Part shown: positions 56,001-64,000 of the stretch, one piece after another
How positions within the stretch are numbered: the stretch's first letter is position 1
Layout: the number at the start of each line of letters is the position of its first letter
DNA from: Dactylorhiza incarnata
Taxonomy: Eukaryota; Streptophyta; Magnoliopsida; Asparagales; Orchidaceae
Length of the DNA stretch: 64,000 bases
Direction: 5' to 3'
NCBI GenBank assembly: GCA_033032865.1
Contig: JAWHQI010000273.1
Location: 2,666,001 to 2,730,000, forward strand
Made by a program: the position numbers and the translations under genes
Notes under the pieces: model-generated
The model's database searches: none
What the model was told of the DNA's origin: nothing
Seen by the model: the letters and a program-made list of their open reading frames with translations, nothing else

Positions 56001-56451
56001 TACCCGGACTACCCCCCGTCTAGGGATATGGATTTCCGGATCCAGTTGGTGCCAGGAGCAAGGCAGGTATCTCGGGCACCATATCAGGTGGCACCAAAGG
56101 AGCTAGTGGAGTTCAGGACCCAGCTTCAGGAGCTGGTGCTCAGGTTTTGTCAGGCCGAGTTCATCGCCATGGGGAGCACCAGTATTATTTGTGAAGAAGA
56201 AGGATGGGTCGCTGCGACTCTGCATTGATTACTGGGAGTTGAACCAGCTGACGGTACGGAACACATACCCATTACCTAGGATCGACGAGTTATTTAACCA
56301 GTTGTAGGGAGCCTTCTGGTTCTCCAAACTCGATCTGAGATCCGTATATTGCATGTTGCGGATTCGGGAGGAGGATATCCCGAAGACAGGCTTCAATTCC
56401 TGCTACGGGTTAAATGATTTCACAGTGATGCCCTTCGGGCTCACGAATGCT
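56001..56451 (+). pseudogene. pol: Chr-2 reverse transcriptase, N-terminal part
   Basis: Pieces in shifting frames: FRIQLVPGARQVSRAPYQVA (56028 on), an APPKEL-like segment, RIDELFNQL near 56280, FSKLDLRS.Y...[12 protein letters not shown] near 56325-56395 and [11 protein letters not shown] just before the Ath-C insertion at 56452. The catalytic FxDD box lies beyond the insertion, outside the window. Frameshifts near 56145 and 56240. Confidence 0.85.
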
Positions 56452-57933
56452 TGATGAGTCCTGATCATATACACATTTATGGACTCATCCGGGCCGTTAT
56501 TTAGTCATTTCTCCGCACTTTAGCCTTGTTTTAGTTTATATTTGATAATCCATGCTAGGTGCACATCTTGGCCCACTTTGGTGTGATTTTCATGCTTTTT
56601 TCTTTAGTAGTATTCTTGTGCTGTTAGGTGCCACTTTCAGTGGCTAGATCTGTGGTTGTGCGGGAATAGGAGTCGTGCAAGTGCTCCCGGTGCAATTCTG
56701 CACAGGAACACTGCGCACGATCACCGGTTCTATTGCGCACGACCACTGGTCGTGCGCCACTGATCATGCGCACTTAACCCTTTTTCACGAGTTCTGTTTG
56801 GTGCAGTGCGCACGACCATCAACGACAGTGCGCACGACCACCGGTCGTGCGCCACTGCTCGTGCGCACTTACCATGTAATTTCCGAGTTCTGTTTGCTGT
56901 AGTGCGCACGACCACCGGTCGTGCGCGACTGGTCGTGCGAACATTTTATTTTATAATTTCGTATCTTGCAGGTTCCACCCAGGCAGTGCGCATGATCACA
57001 GGATTCTAGTGCGCACGACCACTGGTCGTGCGCCAATGACCGTGCGTGCTGTTCAATTCAGCGCCTATGTAATGACCTGATCGCGAATTAGGTCGGGATT
57101 ACGCACTTGGACTCCGTTCCTTCCGCCGTTTTCGCCATTTTCAGAGGGTTTTCATCCCCTAGGCCTCCTCCATCATCCAAGGGCTTGCTAGAAGGGATCC
57201 TACACTCATTTTGATCGCTAAGGAAGAAGTTCTTCGCATTAGACGTGGCCGGATGGTAAATCGCTGGAGAAGACGGGTCCATTGGGAGGTGTGACAGCCC
57301 TCCTCTACCCCGGACGCAGTTGGGACCGAGCTAGGACGCGGAATGACAACCCGGTGCTTCCTACCGTGAATCTACAACGAGACTCCGGATTCGGTCGTAT
57401 TTCTTGCCTTTTTCTTCTACTTGTGTGGTTATATTTGTTGTAATCTCTTTATTTAGATGATGAATGCTATGAACCATGTGTATTATTGCTTATTTCATGA
57501 TTTTGGAATTATCTAGTTCATTTGTGTTATTGAGGTGCGCCCTATTCCATCTCCCACTCCACCACCGTGACCGGTGCCGCACTAGCAATCGCTTGTGGCG
57601 TGCTTATTGTGACGAGGTGCTTGCGACCCTCATTCCGCATGCCTTCTCGCCCATCCGCCCTTTCGACGCAGCGCGCTCAAGGCCTGCTTAGTCTCCATCT
57701 CTCCAATCGAAGCATTGCATAGCGGCATTGCATAGGAGTAGGCGTAGTATTTTATTTTATTATTCGCAAACCAAACCAGCCATCCATTGTAACACCGACC
57801 AAGGACTTCGATCTCAAGTCCTTCCTCGATATTAAATTCCACCTTACTGTGTTCCTCAAGAGACCGACACTCGGGGATTTTCCCCATTATTATTACTTGC
57901 GCGACCGGTGCACTTGCCGAAAATATCGCATCA
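56452..57933 (+). repeat. Ath-C 5' LTR
   Basis: 1482 bp, TGATGAGTCC...GCATCA. Its U3 is close to Ath-B; the part from about 57065 on is different. Compared with the 3' LTR it lacks one dyad unit (about 22 bp, near 56903), and its TATA is altered (CCTATGTAATG at about 57063-57073 against CCTATATAATG in the 3' copy). Dyads near 56734-56756, 56828-56850, 56902-56924 and 57010-57032. Confidence 0.93.
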
Positions 57934-57939
57934 AGTTTT

Positions 57940-57957
57940 TGGCGCCGTTGCCGGGGA
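57940..57957 (+). other. Ath-C primer binding site, tRNA-Asp
   Basis: TGGCGCCGTTGCCGGGGA, six bases after the LTR end, identical to Ath-B. Confidence 0.92.
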
Positions 57958-58153
57958 ACACAGTTGTGTGAGTTTTCTGGAAAGGGAGAATCTGAGAGAG
58001 AAGCCCTTCCATTTGTTTATCGCATCTTTTATTTTATTTCTGTTCTCTTTATTCCATTTTCTTGTTTTATAGTAGGTTGCTTTAGTAAATTTTTGTTAGG
58101 TGTAGTATTTCGCACAATAGTGTTCTTTTTTTGAATCGTTTTATCTTCACACT

Positions 58154-59263
58154 ATGTGGGCACATCTCAATTTCCGTTGCCGTTGGTGTGGAGCTACCTC
58201 CCACTCTAGTGATGAATTCCCTACGGAGAATAGTAGGCATAATTCTTATAGCCAAGCATATGGAGCACCGACTTCGTCTGGTACTCCATATGGTGCGCGT
58301 AAGTCTTATGGCTACTCTGCTGAGCCTTTACCGTCGTACTTCTTTTCGGCTCCAGCTCCCGCTGTGCCAAAGAAGCCCGCAAGGCAGTGCCGGTTTTGTC
58401 AGAGCACTGATCATGTCCTGAAGGATTGTGCCGAGTATCTTCGCCAATTGGACGAGGACGACGAGCCGGATATCCGGATCGTTCCAACTCCTAACTCTGG
58501 AGGCACACCTTCAACATCCGGTTATGTGTCTTTGTCACCTTCGCATCTTGAAGGGTATGGCATGGACACGGTCACCGGATGTGCGGCTGATCTGGGCTCT
58601 GACATTGCTGAGCCTATTCTCCCAGTGCATCCACCACCCCTAGTGGATTCGATTCTTTGTGAGGAATCGGTGCTCGACTTTTATCCGAGCACTATTCCTC
58701 CCCCTGTTGTGCATACTACTTTCGTCTCTGACGACATTGTTGAGGATGTGTCGCGGGATGAGGCTGGCGATTTATGTGTTATGCCTGCCCCTATAGAGGA
58801 GGACAACCTACTAGGTGAAGAGGAGTTTTCCTCAACACCGGTGGAGGAGGTCCAAACCTTGGGCATGGCCACTGTCGATCCCGCTGAACTTTGTGGCATT
58901 GATGACAATGCCAACATTATTTTACTTCCCCATCCTGCTGGGAGTGAGACCGGGACCACTCCCCCGATTTCTGATTATTTTTGTCCTTCTTCTCTTTTAT
59001 TTCTTGATCCCCTTTCTCTATCTGAGCCTTTGCAGGTTGAGTCTTCACAGGTACCTCAGGAGGACTTGGAGCATGATGCTCAAGTCAATGTCGAGTGTAT
59101 CCTCATATGTGAGGAGGTTGATCCCCCCTTCGTAGAGGAAGATCCACTCATTTCCTTCTCCTCCTGCTGCCTCCCTGGAGATGATACCTTGCTGGGTAAG
59201 GATAGTTTTGGTGAGTTGAGTGAGGATTCCTCTTCTTCTTATTTTTATTCCCTCTACCTGTGA
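58154..59263 (+). CDS. Ath-C ORF1: zinc-knuckle protein with acidic C-terminus
   Basis: 369 codons, uninterrupted. A first CCHC-like knuckle stands at residues about 9-22 (CRWC...H, last Cys replaced by Phe; complete in the Ath-A copy). A second, complete one is at about 78-91 (CRFCQSTDHVLKDC). Between them is a Tyr/Ser/Gly/Pro-rich linker. An acidic turn (LDEDDEPDIRI) follows, and the remaining 250 residues are acidic, Ser/Pro/Leu-rich and of low complexity. It occupies the gag position about 200 bases after the primer site but lacks a capsid domain. It is possibly a nucleic-acid chaperone or a DNA-binding protein with an acidic activation-like tail; both are inference. The ATG at 58154 is the first in frame and leaves little room upstream. 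Confidence 0.82.
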   Translation: MWAHLNFRCRWCGATSHSSDEFPTENSRHNSYSQAYGAPTSSGTPYGARKSYGYSAEPLPSYFFSAPAPAVPKKPARQCRFCQSTDHVLKDCAEYLRQLDEDDEPDIRIVPTPNSGGTPSTSGYVSLSPSHLEGYGMDTVTGCAADLGSDIAEPILPVHPPPLVDSILCEESVLDFYPSTIPPPVVHTTFVSDDIVEDVSRDEAGDLCVMPAPIEEDNLLGEEEFSSTPVEEVQTLGMATVDPAELCGIDDNANIILLPHPAGSETGTTPPISDYFCPSSLLFLDPLSLSEPLQVESSQVPQEDLEHDAQVNVECILICEEVDPPFVEEDPLISFSSCCLPGDDTLLGKDSFGELSEDSSSSYFYSLYL

Positions 59264-59597
59264 CGAGCAGGTATTATTTATATTCGGGTAGAGGCGTGAC
59301 TGTTCTGTTGTCGTATCGGTACCCGCTACCGACACGCATATTAGAACAGTTACCTGTGCACTTCTCTTTTCATAGACCCATTAGCTAGGACCTTTATGTT
59401 TTCAAATAAGTCGTGCTGGGATGACAGTAACCCCAGTAGTTATCTTTATTTACCCTGAAATTTTATTTTGTCTGGTTTAGTTAAGTTTTTGTTAAGGCTA
59501 TGAATGCCTCGCTGCGTGTGCTGACTCCTGGTTGTGCGTAAATTGCACGGTGGATAGAGTTTTTACTAAAATTTTGGCTGCTTGGAAAATTCCTAAG
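59264..59597 (+). other. Ath-C spacer with conserved stem-loop
   Basis: No gene. The stem-loop at 59416-59436 (CTGGG / CCCAG) matches those of Ath-B and Ath-A. Confidence 0.6.
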
Positions 59598-59828
59598 GCG
59601 CACGATCACTGGTCGTGCGCACTACTTATCGCGCACGACCACTGGTCGTGCGATCGGCCCAGATTTTTATAAAAAACCCGTCCGCCCGAGCCTTTCGTGC
59701 ACGATCTAGGGTTTTCGTTCGCCGACGTCCGTGCGCCGTTTCTGCCTGCTTACCGCCGATCGTGCGCCTCCTTCCCTTCCGGTGAGCCCATTCCCTATTT
59801 CTCCTCCTTCCTTTGCCCTCCTACCACC
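59598..59828 (+). promoter_or_regulatory. Internal promoter-like block upstream of Ath-C ORF2
   Basis: Two GCGCACGATC/GACC dyads (59598-59620 and 59631-59653), a site II-type GGCCCA (59656-59661), a TATA-like TTTTTATAAAAAA (59664-59676) and a telo-box-like TAGGGTTTT (59707-59715). A pyrimidine-rich leader runs from there to the ATG at 59829. The order matches Ath-A (8806-8690). Site II plus telo-box is a known pairing in plant promoters of ribosomal-protein and cell-division genes. Confidence 0.6.
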
Positions 59829-59906
59829 ATGAGCTCCAGAGATCGCCAAAAGGTCTAACAACGCTCCGGTCGCTCTTCCGCCTCTCCTGCTCAGATCCTC
59901 GCTAGG

Positions 59907-61097
59907 ATGGCGACTTTTTCCAAGGATTCGCACACGCGGCGATTCAATTCTCTTAAAGAGAAGCCATTCCTATCACAGCGTCTCGTGGATTGGAACGAGT
60001 TGAACTCTATCGGCGACAATGGGGAGTTGGGGGAGGCCGTCCGCCAACGCTATTATTTCGATCATTGGAGCGAGGTGTTCGAGTGCAATGACCTCGGCTG
60101 CCGGGAGCTCACCTTGGAATTTCTTGCTACGTTTGAGTGGGAAGTGTTGCCCTCCGGTCAACGTCCGGGAAAGTGCTCTTTCCGAATTTTGGGCAAGGTT
60201 TTCACTCTCTCCTTATCCGAGTTGGCGGTGCACGCTGGATTTTACACCGAAGCCGAGGCCACGACGATCCCTTTTCTGGATTTGGATGTCTCCTTCCCTG
60301 ATGGTGTTACCCCGCGTGCCGCGTGGTGTGCCCTCACGGGTCATGATGAAGAATATGTGGCCAGAAAAAGCAAATCCACATGGATCGTCGCGCCTGCTCT
60401 CCGACACCTGCAGCACGTCCTTAGCCACTCTCTTGTCGCCCGTGCCCTTAGTCAGAATGTAGTGGGGTGGCAAGATCTGATCTCCCTCTATAGTATGGAA
60501 TTTCGGCAGCCTTTGCATCTTGGCTACATGCTCGCTTTCTTCTTCCACCACGAGGCCACTTACGGTCTCACAGGTGCCATTGGTGGTGCCTACTATATTA
60601 CCCGCATTGCCAAAAGCCTGGGGGTTTGGAGTCATCTGCCTCCGATGGTGCAGGTGACTGCGCCCTCCTTCATCACTCGGGCCACCATGGTGAGTTTCCA
60701 TCTATTACGGGTCGTGGGGAAGAAGAGTAGTAGACGCTTTGTGGTCGTGATGCCAGGAGATGCGCCTAGGGAGAGGCAAGGCGACGAGGAGCGCGGAGAG
60801 CCGGCTGAGCCGCCAAATACTCACCGCAAGGTAGCCCTTCTGCAGCCGCGAAGGCATTCATTTCAGCAGGAGCGGAGAGCCAAGGAGGAGGGCAGTTCGT
60901 CAAGAGCGCCGGAGGTGCCAAGTTTCGATCGGCGCCTATCCGATTTGGAGGCAAACCAGTACTGGCTTACGGATTTCGTCTATCAGCAGGCACTGCGGGG
61001 AGGGCTAAACATCCCCCCACCTCCGGGTCGGGCCGCATCATCTTCCAGACGGTCGCCGTCTGTTGTGGTGTTAGATAGCGACAGTGACGACGAGTGA
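59907..61097 (+). CDS. Ath-C ORF2: Athila ORF1-type protein
   Basis: 396 codons from ATG 59907 (MATFSKDSHTRRF). An in-frame ATG at 59829 corresponds to the Ath-A start but is followed by TAA at 59856-59858, so the shorter form is the only open one here. Conserved block at residues about 10-250: FLSQRLVDWNEL, LTLEFLATFEWE, FTLSLSELAVHAGFYTE, EYVARKSKSTW, QNVVGWQDL, HHEATYGL, GGAYYITRIAKSLGVW. The tail (about 250-396) is charged, with QQ and Ser-rich parts, and ends in acidic DSDSDDE. Proteins of this type occur in Athila-group retrotransposons; their function is unknown to me. No signal peptide or membrane segment is evident. A promoter-like block directly upstream suggests separate expression. 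Confidence 0.82.
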   Translation: MATFSKDSHTRRFNSLKEKPFLSQRLVDWNELNSIGDNGELGEAVRQRYYFDHWSEVFECNDLGCRELTLEFLATFEWEVLPSGQRPGKCSFRILGKVFTLSLSELAVHAGFYTEAEATTIPFLDLDVSFPDGVTPRAAWCALTGHDEEYVARKSKSTWIVAPALRHLQHVLSHSLVARALSQNVVGWQDLISLYSMEFRQPLHLGYMLAFFFHHEATYGLTGAIGGAYYITRIAKSLGVWSHLPPMVQVTAPSFITRATMVSFHLLRVVGKKSSRRFVVVMPGDAPRERQGDEERGEPAEPPNTHRKVALLQPRRHSFQQERRAKEEGSSSRAPEVPSFDRRLSDLEANQYWLTDFVYQQALRGGLNIPPPPGRAASSSRRSPSVVVLDSDSDDE

Positions 61098-62965
61098 TCT
61101 TCCTCCCTGCATGCGAGATATTCTAAGCCGTGCTTTCTGTTTAGTTTCTTTTGTTGAGTCGTTTGAACTCCTTCTCTTTTGATGTTTGTAATAATAACAT
61201 TTTGCTTGTGGAATGCTCTTCTGGGCATAGTTTTATTTATTCAGCTTTTTCTGTTCCCTTATTTTGTGTGCGAGTGCTCAATATTTATTGCAGGAACAAG
61301 TTCACTCCCATGGGTGATAACTTAGAATTCTTGATTTTTTGTGCTCTCACATGTTTAGTCCAGTTTTTACTATTTTTGTTGCTCTAGTGTATAACTTTCA
61401 GGTGGCCTTTGTTTCTCATGAGAGCGGATGCTGCGGACTATTCTTGATCATTTACGCCAATCGTCTGGTATGCTCATTTCTGAGCATTGGGTAACACTTC
61501 CTCCCCTCTTCTTGCTTCAATTTCTAGATATATCGCTTAGCTTAAGTCTGGGGGAGCGGTTGTTGTTATCCAATGTGCACATGCTGCATTGCATACTAGA
61601 AGGTTGCTTTTTATTTATCATTTTCATTATCATCGTTGCATTCTTCTCACACCACTTCACCCACTTGAGTGCGTGCTTGTCTTTTTGTTGTTGTTCCGTT
61701 TAAACTAGTTTGGTTGGATTGTGAAATAGGTTGTTAACGCAGGAATTATTATTTGGAGTGCGATGTTGACTCATGTAGTGTTCTAGTCACTTCGCATGCT
61801 ATGGTAGAATTTGTGTAGAACTAGATTTTCTTTATGCATCTAATTTATGTTTAGTATTTCTGCGTAAATTTAGATTTAATATACTCAAGTGGTGAATTTG
61901 AATGAAATCGACGATAACCCGGTGTTGTGTGTGTGCGGTTGCTAGTCGTGTGTTGCTCGAGTCGGGAGGAAGGTTTATCTTTCTCGTGGGCTAAGAACTT
62001 GCCCCAAGCGACTCTCGAAGCATGGGTGAGAGCTACTCGTTGAGTCAAGCATGATGTAGGCCACCCTTTGGCTAGTTTGAGCTTTGTTATTCCATGTCCA
62101 TTTCATTCACCGTTGCAAGCCCATTTTGTGCCTACCAATCCTTTGTTCAGCTCCTCTTCATCCACCAAAGCCTGAAGCCTATCCTACTCCCGCAACCAAA
62201 ATGTTTTTAACTGCGCTCATAAGTCTCGACTTGTGTGGTGTGTGGAATCGTTGTGTTTTGATGGGAAAATAACGTCCATCTGCTGATTTTAAACTAACCG
62301 GGGGTTACTTAAAAGAAGTAAAATGTGTAAAAGAAAAAAAAGGAGTATTGTGAAAAAAAATCCTCCCGAGCTAAAAACAGAAAATCTGTTGGTATTTGTG
62401 AAGTAGGCCGTGTGCACACCTGGTTTTCATGATAAGTCTGGGGGTGTGTCACACGAGCATTATTCGTTGGTCTTGTATGGTGCAGCGTTCCGTTAGCTCA
62501 CTTGGGTTGCGTAGCCACCGTGTTTAACTTTGAATATCATACCGTAACCTAAGCCTCGTTTTAATCCTATAAGTCCTACTGATTTGATTTGCGAGCTTGC
62601 TAGCGTCGTGGAGAGAGTGTGACCGGGCAAGCGTATGGTTCACGACGGTGATGGATTTCAGCGGAGTTATTCTTAAGCCCCGATCTTTTGCAACACCCGC
62701 CTCAGTGTCTCGTCACTTTCATACCGGGCATGATCGTCAAATTCTTCATAATTCACCAAGTGAGTACATCTAAATCTTTAATTACGCTTTAACACTCTTG
62801 TAAATTAGTTAGCATAGTTAGAATCTCCTTCTACTAAATTCTCTACTTGCATGCGTATGTTACTTCGCACCGTACTCCTTTGTGTAATTCTCTATGTTAA
62901 TTATCGTTTTCACGCTCCGCCGGATTCGTTTGCTCGGGACGCGCAAACAGTTAAGTCTGGGGGTG
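61098..62965 (+). other. Ath-C 3' noncoding module with three polypurine-tract copies
   Basis: No credible gene. From about 61425 it parallels Ath-B 5010-6554. AAGTCTGGGGGAG lies at 61544-61556 and AAGTCTGGGGGTG at 62434-62446 and 62953-62965; the last abuts the 3' LTR. Spacing between copies is nearly the same as in Ath-B (about 890 and 520 bases). Confidence 0.8.
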
Positions 62966-64000
62966 TGATGAGTCCTGATCATATACACATTTATGGACTC
63001 ATCCGGGCCGTTATTTAGTCATTTCTCCGCACTTTAGCCTTGTTTTAGTTTATATTTGATAATCCATGCTAGGTGCACATCTTGGCCCACTTTGGTGTGA
63101 TTTTCATGCTTATTGTCTTTTGTAGTATTCTTGTGCTGTTAGGTGCCACTTTCAGTGGCTAGATCTGTGGTTGTGCGAGAATAGGAGTCGTGCAAGTGCT
63201 CCCGGTGCAATTCTGCACAGGAACACTGCGCACGATCACCGGTTCTATTGCGCACGACCACTGGTCGTGCGCCACTGATCGTGCGCACTTAACCCTTTTT
63301 CACGAGTTCTGTTTGGTGCAGTGCGCACGACCATCAACGACAGTGCGCACGACCATCGGTCGTGCGCCACTGCTCGTGCGCACTTACCATGTAATTTCCG
63401 AGTTCTGTTTGTTGTAGTGCGCACGACCATCGACTCCAGTGCGCACGACCACCGGTCGTGCGCGACTGGTCGTGCGAACATTTTATTTTATAATTTCGTA
63501 TCTTGCAGGTTCCACCCAGGCAGTGCGCACGATCACAGGATTCTAGTGCGCATGACCACTGGTCGTGCACCAATGACCGTGCGCGCTGTTCAATTCAGCG
63601 CCTATATAATGACCTGATCGCGAATTAGGTCGGGATTACGCATTTGGACTCCGTTCCTTCCGCCGTTTTCGCCATTTTCAGAGGGTTTTCATCCCCTAGG
63701 CCTCCTCCATCATCCAAGGGCTTGCAAGAAGGGATCCTACACTCATTTTGATCGCTAAGGAAGAAGTTCTTCGCATTAGACGTGGCCGGATGGTAAATCG
63801 CTGGAGAAGATGGGTCCATTGGGAGGTGTGACAGCCCTCCTCTACCCCGGACGCAGTTGGGACCGAGCTAGGACGCGGAATGACAACCCGGTGCTTCCTA
63901 CCGTGAATCTACAATGAGACTCCGGATTCGGTCGTATTTCTTGCCTTTTTCTTCTACTTGTGTGGTTATATTTGTTGTAATCTCTTTATTTAGATGATGA
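62966..64000 (+). repeat. Ath-C 3' LTR, truncated by the window edge
   Basis: Starts TGATGAGTCC and matches the 5' LTR through the last base of the window. It retains the TATA-like CTATATAAT (63602-63610) and the dyad unit lost in the 5' copy. Confidence 0.93.

Larger units (their letters stand above)
53613..56451 (+). mobile_element. Chr-2: chromovirus-like Ty3/gypsy element, cut by Ath-C
   Basis: LTR end (to 54097), degraded Met primer site, gag, predicted intron, protease, and reverse transcriptase up to the Ath-C insertion at 56452. The left part contains a piece resembling the Chr-1 LTR end (53690-53745), so the LTR itself may be a composite. The 3' half presumably lies right of the window, beyond Ath-C. 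Confidence 0.8.
56452..64000 (+). mobile_element. Ath-C: Athila-like non-autonomous element with ORF1 and ORF2, right end outside window
   Basis: 5' LTR 56452-57933, perfect tRNA-Asp primer site, ORF1 (58154-59263), stem-loop, promoter-like block, ORF2 (59907-61097), 3' module shared with Ath-B, polypurine tract, 3' LTR from 62966. The left target bases are ATGCT (56447-56451); the right copy is outside. No capsid, reverse transcriptase or integrase. Both ORFs are open and the LTRs are similar, so this looks like a fairly recent copy. It interrupts the reverse transcriptase of Chr-2. Confidence 0.92.

Noticed and set aside
59707..59715. TAGGGTTTT as a telomere-type repeat or interstitial telomere
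   Set aside because: Single copy in a promoter-like context; fits a telo-box regulatory element better.
61428..61703. Hydrophobic ORF in the 3' region of Ath-C, a candidate envelope-like protein
   Set aside because: The matching region of Ath-B does not keep the frame although the DNA is similar; the sequence contains a polypurine-tract copy and looks noncoding.

Overview
This is nuclear DNA from a flowering plant, probably a dicot (not identifiable to species from the window). Essentially all of it is transposable-element sequence nested inside other transposable elements. No tRNA, rRNA or convincing single-copy host gene was seen. Plant origin is supported by primer binding sites for plant tRNA-Asp and initiator tRNA-Met, Athila-like, chromovirus-like and SIRE-like retrotransposons, a CACTA DNA transposon and plant promoter motifs. 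Labels such as Ath-B are only for this report.

Layout. (1) 1-11851: Ath-A, a minus-strand Athila-like element whose left end lies outside the window. A second, plus-strand member of the same LTR family, Ath-B (810-8065), is inserted in its second ORF with a perfect ATGAT duplication. (2) 11852-14441: two related copia LTRs in opposite orientation around a copia RNase H remnant (Cop-1). (3) 14442-15796: an unclassified minus-oriented LTR-like block. (4) 15797-29315: Cop-2, a decayed SIRE/Maximus-like copia element with a 5.25-kb CACTA transposon (22970-28219) in its polypurine tract. (5) 29316-34900: an unknown coding fragment cut by a long gypsy-type LTR-like block, then copia LTR tails. (6) 34901-49356: gene-like, intron-containing minus-strand units resembling the plant 'putative gypsy-type transposon' domain family. 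They are interrupted by a small hAT-like element (34998-35927) and by Chr-1 (38035-46697), a full-length but stop-ridden chromovirus-like element. (7) 49357-53612: Cop-3, a truncated copia element. (8) 53613-56451: Chr-2, a second chromovirus-like element whose reverse transcriptase is cut by Ath-C. (9) 56452-64000: Ath-C, an Athila-like element that runs off the right edge inside its 3' LTR.

How the parts work together. Ath-A, Ath-B and Ath-C share LTR type, tRNA-Asp primer site and a small stem-loop; Ath-B and Ath-C also share a long 3' noncoding module with three polypurine-tract copies. Their cargo differs: Ath-B carries gag plus a protease remnant, while Ath-A and Ath-C carry a two-zinc-knuckle protein and an Athila-type ORF. 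None shows reverse transcriptase or integrase, so they look like non-autonomous, complementary members of one family that would need enzymes in trans.

The most unusual signal is that nearly every family here carries its own short inverted-repeat motif, repeated in its LTRs. In three families the same motif reappears inside the element: upstream of ORF2 in Ath-A/Ath-C, and between gag and protease in Cop-2 and Cop-3. The spacing within a family is constant or nearly so, as expected of sites for a dimeric DNA-binding protein. A second notable signal is a predicted phase-1 intron at the same gag/protease position in both chromovirus-like elements.
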